Shown one piece after another: positions 45,172 through 56,583 of a DNA stretch of 64,000 nucleotides (position 1 is the first letter of the stretch; each line of letters starts with the position of its first letter). Source of the DNA: Myotis daubentonii (taxonomy: Eukaryota; Chordata; Mammalia; Chiroptera; Vespertilionidae); the NCBI RefSeq assembly GCF_963259705.1, contig NC_081844.1, forward strand, positions 49,647,501 to 49,711,500, read 5' to 3'. The notes beneath the pieces were generated by a model. It saw only the letters and a list, made by a program, of their open reading frames with translations. It was not told the origin of the DNA and made no database searches. The translations under genes were made by a program, and so were the position numbers.

Positions 45172-45288
45172 CTAGAGGCCCAATGCAAGAAATTTGTGCA
45201 AGGGGCTTGGCCCTCGCAACCTGGCTTTGTCCAGAAGATCGTCCAGCTCTCCAGTCTGATTAGCATATTACGCTTTTATTATTATAGA
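45172..45288 (-). mobile_element. Mini-Helitron, 117 bp
   Basis: A45171|CTAG...GA45288|T. It keeps the 3' end with a reduced hairpin ('aatgcaagaaatttgtgcaa'), a 'ctttgtccagaagatcgtcc' block shared with 54083-54520 and 48161-48900, and the 5' end 'ttttattattataga' in reverse. An internal-deletion derivative. Confidence 0.92.
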
Positions 45289-45559
45289 TGACAATTAAAA
45301 AGTGGGGTGAAATAAAGCATGCATATGAACAAATATGCAATTTACTTTTTGAATCATAACTGCAGAAGTATTGGTATTATTAAATAAGAATAGTGACTAA
45401 TTATGTGAAATTCTAATTCTGTTATCCTTTCTGTCCTTAGAAGCTGCAATCTTCAGTGTGAATAAAGAGATAGAGATGTATCTGGGACAAAAAAAGCAAA
45501 ACACTCAAGATAGGTCTAGAAAATCCTGTCAGACCATATATCAAGGAAAGTATCAAAGA
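45289..45559. other. Unassigned spacer
   Basis: Ordinary AT-rich sequence. Confidence 0.4.
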
Positions 45560-46537
45560 CTAGAGGCCCGGTACACAAAATTTGTGCACCCAGGGGGGTC
45601 CCTCAGCCCAGCCTGTGCCCTCTCGCAGCCTGGGACCCCTCGAGGGATGACCACATGCTGGCTTAGGCCCACTCCCTGGGGGGACTGGGTCTAAGCTGGC
45701 AGTCAGACATCCCTCTGGCAGCCCAGGAACCCTCGGGGGATGTCCACTTGCCAGCAGGGAGCAGGCCAAAGCTGCAGTCGGACATCCTTAGCACGGCTGA
45801 GGAGGCGGGAGAGGCTCCCACCACCACCGCTGTACTGGCAGCCATCATCCTGGCTTGTGGCTGAGCAGAGCTCCCCCTGTGGGAGCACACTGACCACCAG
45901 GGACAGCTCCTGCATTGAGCTTCTGCCCCCTGGGGGTCAGTGTGTGTCATCGTGACCAGTCATTCCCAATCGTTCTGCTGTTAGGGTCAATTTGCATATT
46001 ACCCTTTTATTATATAGGAGTGCCTGGCCAGCCTGGGTGAGGGGCTGAGGTCTGTTTGTAGGCTGGCCACAGCCCCTTCAGGGTGGGGGGGGTCCTGCTA
46101 GGGTGCCTGGCCAGTCTGGGTGAGGGGCTGAGAGCCATTTTCAGGCTGGCTAAGCCCCCAAGCGGGGACCCTCACCCCATGAGGGTGTGGCCTGCCTGGG
46201 TGAGGGGCTGATGGCTGTTTGCAGGCTGGCCACGGCCCCCAGCCACCCAAGCTCCCAGTAGAGGCTGGCTGAAGCAGGTATCTGGGGTTTATTTGTCTTC
46301 TATAATTGAAACTTTGTTGCCATGAGCAGAGGCCACAGCCGGCTCAGGGCAGGTGGGACGCTTGGCTTCCTCCATTGCCCGGGCAACGAAGCCTCCTGCT
46401 TGCTCCAGCTCCTTGGCTGCTGGCCACCATCTTGTTTGGGTTAATTTGCATATAATCACTCTGATTGGCTGGTGGGCGTGGCTTGGGGCGTAGCGAAGGT
46501 ACAGTAAATTAGCATCTTTGTCTTTTATTAGTATAGG
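45560..46537 (-). mobile_element. Composite Helitron (two modules)
   Basis: A45559|CTAG, hairpin 'gtacacaaaatttgtgcacc', standard body with CTCF-like blocks (about 45890-45945), then a complete first 5' end 'ttttattatatagga' at 46019. It continues without CTAG into a second module: an ~82-bp array (46020-46260), 'ccatcttgtttgggttaatt', and a second 5' end 'cttttattagtatagg'. The intervening hairpin-proximal sequence (about 75 bp compared with 50090-50165) is missing. Confidence 0.88.
46020..46260. repeat. About 82-bp tandem repeat, 3 copies
   Basis: Copies start 'gtgcctggccagcctgggtg' (46020), 'gtgcctggccagtctgggtg' (46103) and 'gtgtggcctgcctgggtgag' (46185), each with 'gaggggctga' and 'aggctggc'. 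Similar units lie in the other composite Helitrons (around 3125-3260 reversed and 50165-50220). Confidence 0.85.
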
Positions 46538-46939
46538 TTAGTGTTGTATCAAAAGGTATACAAAATCAATGTGAAGAGACAATGTTCAAGGCTTAGGAAT
46601 AGATAACATTTCTCCTTATTTCATAGATCTTCAGGTTGAGCTTAAGCAATCAAGTAACATAAAACTAAGGTAGGGTAGCCAACCTATAGTGCCTGTCACA
46701 GATGGTTAGAAAAGATACAAAATACAAACATGAATGAAGAGTCACACTGTACAAATGTGTTTTCCTTACATTATAATGATAATTAAACAATCTAACAGCA
46801 AGGACATCAGCTGAAACTATCAAGTGGTGCCACACCTGGCAGACTGGCTCAGGTTCCACCATATAATTTAAGAACCACACTGAGCTAAAACCCCCATCAA
46901 GACAGAAGAGTTTGAGGAAATTACTCATTAATATCCAGA
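46538..46939. other. Unassigned interval
   Basis: Nothing recognised. Confidence 0.4.
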
Positions 46940-47130
46940 AACATAACAAATAATTTTGTGAACACCTTTCATGCTACAGACACTGTGATAAGCATTTGAA
47001 ATATATTGTCTCTAGTCTGACAATCATATCAATAGTATCTCTCTTCCTCTCCATATGAGGAAAGAAATCAATAATCAAAAAGTTTAAATGACTTACCCAA
47101 AGCCACATGGTGGAAAATAGAAAAGTAGAT
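46940..47130 (-). repeat. MIR-like SINE
   Basis: 'cttttcatgctacagacact'-like stretch, 'gtgataagcatttgaaatat', 'tccatatgaggaaagaaatc' and 'aatgacttacccaaagccac' follow the reverse MIR order. Diverged. The AT-rich sequence from 47131 to 47937 has no recognised element. Confidence 0.6.
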
Positions 47131-47937
47131 ATCAATTCATTTGACAGTTTTGAGGTTCTTCTTTTCTTCACACTATAAAAGTAAAATATTTTTCACTATA
47201 ATATATGCCAAAATATTATTTGAATACAGCTTTTTAATTAAAAACTAAGATAGTCCAACTTATTTACTGATATTTTGTTAATGTAACTTGCTTATCTTTC
47301 TTCATTCTGAGTATTAAAATAACAATATTTTGTCAGTATTTTTGTTAAATGGATTTTAATGTGGTTAATATTACCATATAGCTATTAATTCTATTTTGAA
47401 TCAGTTAAGAACCTAAATTACAAGCTACATAAAACCATATACCTATGATTATAAAATAAATGTTTCTAGGAATGGATGTAGTTAGTTCACATAACTCCCA
47501 GGGTAACTAAAAAATTAAGTTTAAAAATAGACACACAGAAAAATACACTAAATTTGCACTGTGGTTATACTTGCCACAACTGATAAGATGCTAAATTCTG
47601 TCACTGGCATGGCCAATTCTACATTTCTGGGCACTGCTGCTGCCACTGATACCTAGGAAACCACTTCCTGGAAAGAGTTCCTAGGTCACACATACTTGTA
47701 CACTAGATCCCCACTTTATTCTGGATGAATGCACCCCATTGGCACAGTTTGGGTCATGTGCTGTCATTGCTACAAAGGATAACGAGAAGGTGATTTTGTA
47801 TCATTTACATTCTCAAGTGGCTGGCACACTCTGCATTCCAGCACAGCTAACATGGTGGACAATACCCAAAATGTCAGAGGCTTAGATGCTGTGCCACCCA
47901 AAGAATGACAAACCACTGCCACAGCCCTGTTTCTTGA

Positions 47938-48155
47938 ATTTTTTTTATTGTCTGAAGTTTTATATATGTCTCCTTTTTCCCCAATTAACTCCCCCCTCCC
48001 TAGCCATTCCCACCCCAGGTAAGCCCCTACCACACCAGTGTCTGTGTCCATTGGTTATGTTAATAAGCATGCACACAAGTCCTTTGGTTGCTCTCTTACC
48101 ACCCCTCTCCCCTGCCATTTGTCTCTGGGTCTATTCTTGTTCATCAAAGTATGTT
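47938..48155 (-). repeat. L1 3' end, 5'-truncated
   Basis: Poly-T 'attttttttattgtctgaag', C-rich 'ccccaattaactcccccctc', 'gtgtctgtgtccattggtta', 'cacacaagtcctttggttgc'. A Helitron begins 5 bp beyond it. Confidence 0.88.
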
Positions 48156-48160
48156 GATCA

Positions 48161-48900
48161 TCTATCTTAATAAAAGGGTAATATGCTAATTATACCAGAC
48201 ATCTTCTGGACGACCTTCCAGATGTCCTTCCGGACAAAGCCATGGTGGCGAGGCCAAGGCAGAGGCGGTTAGGAGTGATCAGGCTGGTAGGGGAGAGATG
48301 TTAGGGGAATCAGGCTGGAAGGGGAGAACAGTTCGCAGTGGTTCTCAACCTTCTGGCCCTTTAAATACAATTCCTCATGTTGTGACCCAATCATAAAATT
48401 ATTTTCGTTGCTACTTCATAACTGTAATGTTGCTACTGTTATGAATCATAATGTAAATATCTGATTTGCAGGATGGTCTTCGGCGACCCCTGTGAAAGGG
48501 TTGTTCATCGCCAAAGGGGTCGCGACCCACAGGTTGAGAACCACTGAGTTAGAGGGATCAGGCCAGCATAGGAGGGCAGTTAGGATGATCATGCAGGTAG
48601 GGAGAGCAGTTAGGGGGATCAGGCCGGCAGGGGAGAGCATTTAGGGTGATCAGGCCAGCAGGGAGAGCAGTTAGAGGGATCAGGCCAGCAGTGGAGAGCA
48701 GTTAGGATGATCAGGCCGGCATGCAGGTGAGCATTTAGGAGCCAGCGGTCCCGGATTGCGGTTAGGAGCCAGCGATTCCTGTGGGATCAGGCCTAAGCTG
48801 GCAGTTGGACATCCCCCGAGGGGTCCCAGATTGGAGAGCATTCAGGCTGGGCTGAGAGACCCCCTCCCCTATGCACGAATTTCGTGCACTGGGCCTCTAG
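48161..48900 (+). mobile_element. Complete Helitron with nested SPIN
   Basis: Textbook ends: A48160|TC...CTAG48900|T, hairpin TGCACGAA-T-TTCGTGCA at 48872-48888. The body is a ~30-bp tandem array (unit like 'gatcaggccggcaggggaga' + 'gcagttaggg'), interrupted by a SPIN at 48336-48546. The same array occurs reversed in 54083-54520. No coding sequence. Confidence 0.96.
48336..48546 (-). mobile_element. SPIN non-autonomous hAT (copy 3)
   Basis: 211 bp with TIRs CAGTGGTTCTCAACC and the complement of GGTTGAGAACCACTG. An 8-bp TSD is not clear because the insertion lies in the Helitron's tandem array. It is younger than the Helitron copy it interrupts. Confidence 0.92.
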
Positions 48901-49489
48901 TTTTAAATAATATTGAACTCCCTAATACTTCTACTGTTTTTTCTTTAATCAGTTTATATTGGATAATTATAACTAAACAGGTTTAAAATTAAGTTGTGAA
49001 GTTAGTTCCTTGTCCTTTTCATGTTTTATAGGAAGATATATTTTAATAAGATAAAGAAAATATATCTTCCTTTGTTTTAATTAGTGGAATATTCTTTCTC
49101 ATTTCATTTTCTTAATGCTATAGGACCAGAGTATTTAACTACAAAGAAGTGCTAATCTCACAAATATACTAGGATTAACAGAGAACAGTGTTATTTCCCT
49201 GAAGAACCCCAGGAGCTCAATTCTACTAGTATGTATGCCAAAGGATACCCTTGTCTATTCATAGCTCACAAAGCAATTTCAAGTAGGCGGGACCATTGCA
49301 CTAATTAGATTATTTGTATTTACAAGAAATGGCAAGTGATGAGGTGTAGTTGTTTTAGCTATCATGTAAATCTTATTCAACTTAATTAAAAAATTAAACC
49401 TACATCATATTTATGAAGCACTTTTGATATAGAGATTAAGCTGTTTTGTCTTTCTTCCCATGAATTATAAAATACTCTTTATATATCAA
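48901..49489. other. Unassigned AT-rich interval
   Basis: Nothing recognised; a short inverted repeat 'ggaagatatattttaa' / 'aaatatatcttcc' at about 49031-49072 is notable only as AT-rich palindromic sequence. Confidence 0.4.
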
Positions 49490-50599
49490 CTAGAGGCCCG
49501 GTGCACAAAAATCTGTGCACTCGGGGGAGGGGGGGGGTCCCTCAGCCCGGCCTGTGCCCTCTCCCAGTCTGGGAACCCTCGGGAGATAACGACCTGCTGG
49601 CTTAGGCCTGCTCCCGGGTGGCAGAGGGCAGGCCCAATCCCTAGGTGCAGCCCCTGGTCGGGCTCAGAGCAGGGCCGATTGGGGAGTTGGGGCGCTGCCC
49701 CGTCATGCACAGAGCAGGGCAGATTGGGAGGTTGTGATGCCACCCTCAGTCACGCACAGAGCAGGGCCCATCAGGGGGTTGGGGCACCGCCCTCTATCAC
49801 CCACAGAGCAGGGCCGATCAGGGGGTTGGGGCGCCGCCACTCTCACACTCAGGGCAGGGCTGATGGGGAGGTTATGGCTCTACCCCACCACACACAGAGC
49901 AGGGCCCTTGGGGGGGGGGGGGAGTTGGGGAGCTCCCCCCTATCAGGCACAGAGCAGGGCTGCTCAGGGGGTTGGGGCCCCGCCCCCTGTCACACACAGA
50001 GCCGCAGGGTGATCAGGGGGTTTGGGCGCTGCCCCCTGTTATGCTGATCCCGGTGCCGGGAGGCATATTACCCTTTTACTATATAGGGTAGAGGCCTGGT
50101 GCATGGGTGGGGGCCGGCTGGTTTGCCCTGAAGGGTGTCCTGGATCAGGGTGGGGGTCCCCACTGGGGTGCCTGGCCAGTCTGGGTGAGGGGCTGAGGGC
50201 TGTTTTCAGGCTGGGAGTGACTGAAGTTCCCAACCGCCCCTTTTCTTCTTTTTTTCTTTTTATTCTGGGCCAGATTTACCTTGAGGCTTGGCTCCAGCTC
50301 TTAGGCCTCCAGCTGAAAGTAGGTTTCTGGCCTTTGCTTACAATGTTGCGAATCTGCTGGCTGAAGTCCAGCGGCATTTGTTACAATGTTTGAAACTGCA
50401 GGCTCAGAGGCCTGTAGCCACAGGCGGGGAACGTTGGTTTCCTCCGTCACTGAGGCAAGCAAGCCTCATGTTAGTTTCAAGCTGCCTGGCTGCCGGCCGC
50501 CATCTTGGCTGACAGTTAATTTGCATATCTCCCTGATTAGCCAATGAAAAGGGTAGCGGTCGTACGCCAATTACCATGTTTCTCTTTTATTAGTGTAGA
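49490..50599 (-). mobile_element. Composite Helitron with 47-bp array
   Basis: A49489|CTAG, hairpin GTGCAC-AAAAATCT-GTGCAC, leader nearly identical to that of 9290-9480, 47-bp array (49670-50045), first 5' end 'ttttactatatagg' (about 50088), junction 'gtagaggcctggtgcatggg', second module, and terminal 5' end 'cttttattagtgtagA'|T at 50599. The module order equals that of 2663-4195 reversed. Confidence 0.93.
49670..50045. repeat. 47-bp tandem array (about 8 copies)
   Basis: Same unit as in the two other array Helitrons, fewer copies, with indels and a run of 13 G (49910-49922). Gives spurious ORFs of 85-195 codons. Confidence 0.9.
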
Positions 50600-51987
50600 T
50601 GCTATATGTTTATTATTTTATTTATTAAATATTTATTATATTTATTATATGTTATATAAATATATGTATTATACTTATTAAATTTTTATTTTAAAGTTGA
50701 GGAATATGAAATATAGTAAAAGTGAGTATAAAAGTTTGTCTTTCCATAATAAATAACAACTCAGGGGTAGGGGAAGAGAGGCAAGGTCTTCTCACTGCCA
50801 CTGACTTAATAAAAAAATTTTGGAGAATGATACTGCTCATATTAACTAATGAAATCCTAAGATTTTTCTAAAGTGTGTGTGTTTCAGGTTATGGATTCTG
50901 ACTTACTCTTTTAGAAGCTAAAAAAAGTAACTGAGGCCAGTATGTGTTTCGTGTTTCAGATTTTCTCTGCCCTTAATAGCATTGAGCACACATGACATTA
51001 TATTATTTTGACATGTATGAATTTTAAGACTTCAGTTGTAATGATTTTTTAAATAAACAATGAGTAAGAATGCTTACTTGTGACAGAGCCAAGATAATAG
51101 CCAATATGTACAGACATAGCATATATACCTTCAAAATAGTATAGCTTTGCCATGTGACTAAATTCTCCTCCTCTTCTCCAAAGGGAGGGTTCACACCATG
51201 CAAAGTATCATTTTGAGTTTATTAATCAATCTTTGCTGCTTATGAAATTTATAACTAGACTTATCATATCAGCCCTGGTCTGCTAGTTTGCTTATAGTGC
51301 CGACCAATGTTGAACTCATATCAGATGATTTTTAATGGAATTATACCAAAGCATAGCTGATACAGAACAATTATTGATTGGGTGTATAACTTAATAATCA
51401 GATAGACATTAAAGTGAGATTTTGAATCATTTTCTTCCCAAATATAAGAGCTAGAAGTAGGTGTATCTATCTGTCCATTCCTTCCTGGAATTCCACATTA
51501 TCAATGGTTGAAGCTGAGGTACCCAACTCAAATGTCTGAATGGAATGAAAGATTAATCAATGTTTGAGACACCAACTAACACAGAGAACATAGGCTGCCA
51601 TATGAAAAAGCATTACAACAACCTACTTATTGTTTTATTTTTTAATGTTAGGCAAATTAAAACATTTTCATATGTCAGAAGAATATTATTTGTTATCTCC
51701 AGGTTTAGATCTATTGCTATATGGACAGTGATAATTCTTGGAGATGATTCTGTGTCGATGTCCTTCATTTGTGTTACACAAAGAACATTTATATTTTCTT
51801 TCTTTGTGCTACAGCAAGAATATTCATATTTTCCATTATACATAAAATAATTTCTAAAATTATTTAAAAATTCCAACACATCAGTAATAGAATATGTGTA
51901 TTGTAGTCACTTTCTCACATTTTGAATTATGATGCATAATTTTAATTAAAGAGTTTGCTTTACTCTTATAGTGTTTTAATATGTCAA
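50600..51987. other. Unassigned AT-rich interval
   Basis: 1.4 kb with no recognised repeat. The ORFs at 51560-51879 overlap on both strands and have no motif. Confidence 0.4.
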
Positions 51988-51999
51988 GATGCATCTCTC

Positions 52000-52372
52000 C
52001 TCTTCTTTTTAAAACAATATATTGGAAAAAAGGGATAGAGAGATGGAAACATCTCTCTAGCCTGCAGACTGAAGGGTCCTGGGTTTGATTCCGGTCAAGG
52101 GCATTTACCTCAGTTGCATGTGAGAGGCAACCAACTGATGTGTCTCTCTCACATCAATATTTCTCTATCTCTCTGTCTCTACCCTTCCCTTCCACTCTCT
52201 AAAAAGCAATGGAAAAATATACTCTGGTGAGGATTAACACCCCCCCCCCAAAAAAAAGAAGAAACATCGATGAAAGAGGAAGTAATCTATTGGCATGTGC
52301 CCTGAATGGGAATTGAACCAGTGACCTCTTGGATACTGGGTTGACCCTCAGTCGTTGAGCCACACTAGCCAG
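52000..52372 (-). repeat. Ves-type SINE interrupted by another SINE
   Basis: Outer arms 52000-52057 ('gggatagagagatggaaaca') and 52259-52372 (head 'ttgagccacactagccagg') share TSD gatgcatctctc at 51988-51999 and 52373-52384, which proves they are one insertion split by the inner SINE. Confidence 0.85.
52058..52258 (+). repeat. 5'-truncated Ves-type SINE inside a SINE
   Basis: Starts at 'gcctgcagactgaagggtcc', lacking the A-box part, and carries the B-box-like 'gtttgattccgg'. The 3' end has the variant 'ctctggtgaggattaac', also found reversed at 54611-54630, followed by C9 and A8 runs. Confidence 0.82.
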
Positions 52373-52384
52373 GATGCATCTCTC

Positions 52385-54082
52385 TTCTTAAAAACAAACT
52401 CAATTTATTTACTGTCCCTTTTAGGATGAAAACTCTTCTCATGGAGCATTTTTTACTGATATATACTTGGATATTATATAGAACAAATTATTACAGGCTA
52501 ATTCAGATCCAAGTTAAAAAAATGATTCTAGTACTTATTCAACCTTTTCATGGAGGCATTTAATAGAGGCATGTTGCACTTCATTAACACTAGTGCCTTT
52601 TCTGTGACATGGCCCAGGTGCCATCAACTAGGAGGATGGCCAACAAGCTGACAGGAAGGAGGAGGAGAGGAAGGTATGGCCAAATCACAAAATGGATAAT
52701 TAACCCTTGAAATGGTCCAAAGTTGACAGCCGTGAATAAATGATAGTGCCTTGTTATAGTCAAAGACACTAAACACTTCAAAAGTTCAATAAATACTGGT
52801 TTATTTAGGTCCTTTTTTGCATAAAATTTCAGGAATAACTATTCAAGCACACTGCAGGCAGTGTTTGATGTATGTAAAATATTCATACCTATTCAATTGT
52901 GAGTTAATAAGGGCACACACTTTAATACTGTAATTAGAAAAGAAGCAATTCAATTTCTACACTCAAAAGACTCTATTTCTGCTATCAGACACAGCATGTA
53001 TTTCTGATTTTCCCACTTTAAGGGAAGTTTTTTTTTTATTTATGTAAATTGTAACATTGGCATTCTGCCCACTAAAAAGTCAAGAGAAAATACAGAAAGA
53101 AATGTAACTCATTTGATCAAAATTGCACAGAGGTAGAAGATGACAAAAATGAAAATGTGTCATGGTGTTTGTACTTTTAAAATTGAGCAGCACAAAAATC
53201 ATACATTGAAACCATTGTATATTCTATTATTTATATTTTGGATGCATAATACAGTGGCTTATAAAGAATTTTCAAGCTGGGAAACTATTTTCATTTATTT
53301 CTTTACATCAATTACGCTGAAGAAGTTAAGGTACAATAATTTCTGACCACTTTATATTTACTTCCCATATGACTTAACTGTAGCACATTAGCAACATGGA
53401 ATAAAAATGGGTTTCAAAATTAAATATAATGAAGTAGAATTTAATGGAGTCACTCTACAGTATAAATTATAGAAAGTTAGTAGACATGTGGTAGAGCAAT
53501 GATTTGAGAACACTGATAAATTCTGCTCTTCTCCCTCAAGTCTCTTCTGTTGAGATTGTTAGAGGTGTATTCTACTGGGACTTGTCAAAATTAGTATCAC
53601 AACACTAATGGTAAATAACTGCCTCCTAAGTTAAAAAATATAAAACCACATTTTACATATAACTAAAATGTAATGAAAACTGCAGAATAATTTTGTCACA
53701 TCTTCCCAAATCTCTAACTCTCCCTTCTATCAGAACAAACAGCAAACAAACAAACAAAGAAACACTGTCACATTTTCATCAGCTGGAAGACCTGATGGAA
53801 CTTTCTAATATGAAGAAAATTCTGGAAGCAAGTACCCATGTATTACTGGATTGTTAGAGGAGTTTTACATGCTCACAGGCTGCCCTGACTCTCATGTGCG
53901 ACTTAGGAGCATGCAAGAGAACATCTGATACTAGGAGGAGAAGAGTACCTAGTAAATTATATTGTTATTTTATATTTTTTATTGAATTCTTTCACATTTC
54001 TCAGTGTCTCTTACATATTCAATCCAGTCTTGGACAGCTCAGAAGAAGGAGCATTATTGTCCATCATAATTATATAAAATTA
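52385..54082. other. Unassigned interval
   Basis: 1.7 kb of AT-rich sequence with no recognised element. The 60-70-codon ORFs here look random. Confidence 0.4.
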
Positions 54083-54520
54083 TGTGTCCCGATACATGAA
54101 ATTTGTGTATGCGGGGGGGGGGGGGTGCTGTCCCTCAGTCCAGCCTTCACACTCTCCAATCTGGGATCCCTCTTGCAATCTGGGACTGCTAGCTCCTAAC
54201 CACTCACCTGCCTGCCTGCCTGATCGCCCCTAACCACTCTGCCTGCTGGCCTGATGAACTGTAACTGCCCCCCCACTTCCGGCCTGATTACCCCTAACTG
54301 CCTGCCCCTGCCGGACTGATTGCCCCCAACTGCCCCTACCTGCCGGCCTGCTCGTCCCCACTTCCCCTTCTGCTGGCCTACTCGCCCCCAACTGCCCTCC
54401 CCTGCCAGCCTGATTGCCCCTAAATGCCTCTGCCTCGGTCCCACCACCATGGCTTTGTCCAGAAGGACATCCGGAAGGTCTCCCAGTCTAATTAGCATAT
54501 TACCCTTTTATTACTATAGA
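54083..54520 (-). mobile_element. Helitron with ~30-bp array
   Basis: Right end 'ttttattactatagA' (54520)|T is intact. The left CTAGAGG end is mutated ('tgtgtcccgatacatgaaat'). The body is the reverse of the 30-bp array of 48161-48900 ('cctgccggcctgctcgtccc'), then 'accatggctttgtccagaag'. A 14-base G-run lies at about 54113-54126. Confidence 0.88.
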
Positions 54521-54585
54521 TAAGATATGAGCCTATGCAGAAAAAAAAGAAAGAAAAGGAAAGAAAGCAGAAGAAAGTATTCTCC

Positions 54586-54797
54586 ACTATTTTTGTTGTT
54601 GTTGTTATTAATCCTCACCCGAGGGTATTTTTTCCATTGATTTTTAGAGAGAGTGGAATGGAGGGGGAGAGACACGGAGAAAGATCAATGTGAGGATGGA
54701 GCCTGCAATCTAGGTACATGCCCTTGACCAGAATTGAACCCACAACCCTTCAGCCTGCGGGCTGACAATCTAACCACTGAAATAAACGGGCTAGGGC
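54586..54797 (-). repeat. Ves-type SINE, variant 3' end
   Basis: Begins with the 3' variant 'attaatcctcacccgagggt', then 'ttttccattgatttttagag', head 'accactgaaataaacggget'-like region ending 'ctagggc'. TSD agtattctcc / aatattctcc, 9 of 10. Confidence 0.85.
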
Positions 54798-56085
54798 AAT
54801 ATTCTCCTCGATTGGTGAACAGATTGAAGAATAAATAGTATTTTAAGGAGGTTAGATGTTAGATTCCCCAGTCAGGTTCCATATCCTAATAGGCATGGGA
54901 AAAGCTGGAAACTCCCTATTTGTGCATCTAGATAGAAAACTGCTGCCCGAGGTCCACACATCCCAACACAGGCATCAGCAGCCAACTAGACATGGCAGGG
55001 TGATGTGTTAAGTGGTGCTGGTCCTGGTGGTGCTGAGGCAGAAGGGGAACAGAGAATAGATGTGATTTTACCTGCTCTGACCTCAGCAGCATTTGAATGC
55101 CCAAAGGGAACAAAGGATAGCACTGTACAGCTAACTAGGCCCAGAGAACACAGCACCACAGAATAGACACTAATCACATAAGCCTTGTCCCCCAGCTGCC
55201 TTAAATCCAGTTATCATATGGAATGAGTATAAAAAGATTAATTCTGTAAGACTGGGCATTTACGCTAAGTTAGTCTGAAACAGAAAAGGGGAGGAGGAAT
55301 ATACTTGTTAAGTGTAACCTTTGTTCTATTCAGTCCTTGACCTAATCCTTCCTCACCACTCCCCAGAATAAGTAACCTGCTAAAGCTGTGCATCATAGTG
55401 AATAAATACTGCGGCCTGGGATTCCAACTAAACATGAAAGATTAACCATGTATATTTATCTTTTCCCTCCCAAGATGTTCCTGAAACAACAATATAGAAT
55501 TTAAAATATATAAAACTACAAGTTTAAATAAAATGGGAGAGGTGATTTCTTTGGACAGCAGATGATAACTACATTTATAGAAAGGGACAGAGGGTGGTTA
55601 AACAATAGGCAGAGCATAAGAGAGATAAACTATAGTTTTTTGTTTGTTTTTTTAAATACTCAGTAAGATTCATGAATCACAAATACCAGGCATTTAGGAG
55701 TTTGGGTTGAACTGCCCCACCCACAGGCATAAGACTAGTACTTTATCCTCTACAGAAACTGAACAATCTATGCTTCTCTTTCATCCACATAAGACATGGT
55801 AGATGGAAGGAGTGATTTATTATGGAATTAAAAACAGGAGATTAATAAAGTTTTACACACTTAACAAAAAAAACCCAGGTTTTTCCCTTCCAATACTCAG
55901 GATGTTTCTAGACAGACACCAACACCTAAGGGAGAATGGAAAATTATTCTTCAGCAAAATTGAGATAACCCAAAAAAGTTTTCTAGATATATGCAATTAA
56001 GGATCCTGTAAAATATAGCTCTATAACTAAGCAGCTTTTGTCAAAATCTATCAATTCACCAGCCCAGCAACATAGCAGCAACTGA
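54798..56085. other. Unassigned interval
   Basis: About 1.3 kb of ordinary sequence without recognised repeats, so a candidate for unique host DNA. It contains 55917-55959, which recurs inside the Helitron at 57570-57612 (see findings). Confidence 0.4.
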
Positions 56086-56101
56086 AATTTTTTCTATTCT
56101 T

Positions 56102-56330
56102 TTTTTTTTTCTTTCAAAAATACATTTTATTGATTTTTTACAGAGAGGAAGGGAGAGAGATAGAGAGTTAGAAACATCGATGATGAGAGAAACATCGATC
56201 AGCTGCCTCCTGCACATCTCCTACTGGGGATGTGCCCGCAACCCAGGTACATGCCCTTGACCGGAATCGAACCCGGGACCCTTCAGTCCGCAGGCCGACG
56301 CTCTATCCACTGAGCCAAACCGGTTTTGGC
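56102..56330 (-). repeat. Young Ves SINE
   Basis: Nearly consensus-like: 'ccggaatcgaacccgggacc', 'agtccgcaggccgacgctct', 'gagccaaaccggttttggc', with CpGs retained. Perfect 16-bp TSD aattttttctattctt at 56086-56101 and 56331-56346. Retained CpGs and a perfect TSD point to recent insertion. Confidence 0.97.
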
Positions 56331-56530
56331 AATTTTTTCTATTCTTAAATGGGAATCTAAGGCTCACAAAACATTTGTGGAATGATTTTCAACTATATAT
56401 TTTTTAAAAATATCCTATATAATAAAACCTGATATGCTAAGTCTCTGGTCATCTGGTTGGCCGTTCAACCAATCAAAGCATAATATGCTAATGATATGCT
56501 GAGGCTGCTCAACTGCTCACTATGACGTGC

Positions 56531-56550
56531 ACTGACCACCAGGGGGCAGA
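56531..56550 (+). promoter_or_regulatory. CTCF-like motif
   Basis: TGACCACCAGGGGGCAGAC (from 56533) fits YGRCCASYAGRKGGCRSYV at 18 of 19 positions by my count. In the left arm of the Helitron, just upstream of the LTR. Confidence 0.5.
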
Positions 56551-56583
56551 CGCTCGGATGCTCTGACCGGTAGATTAGCTTGG

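Noticed and set aside
49460..50047. 195-codon ORF
   Set aside because: Runs from flanking DNA across the Helitron end into the 47-bp array. An artefact.
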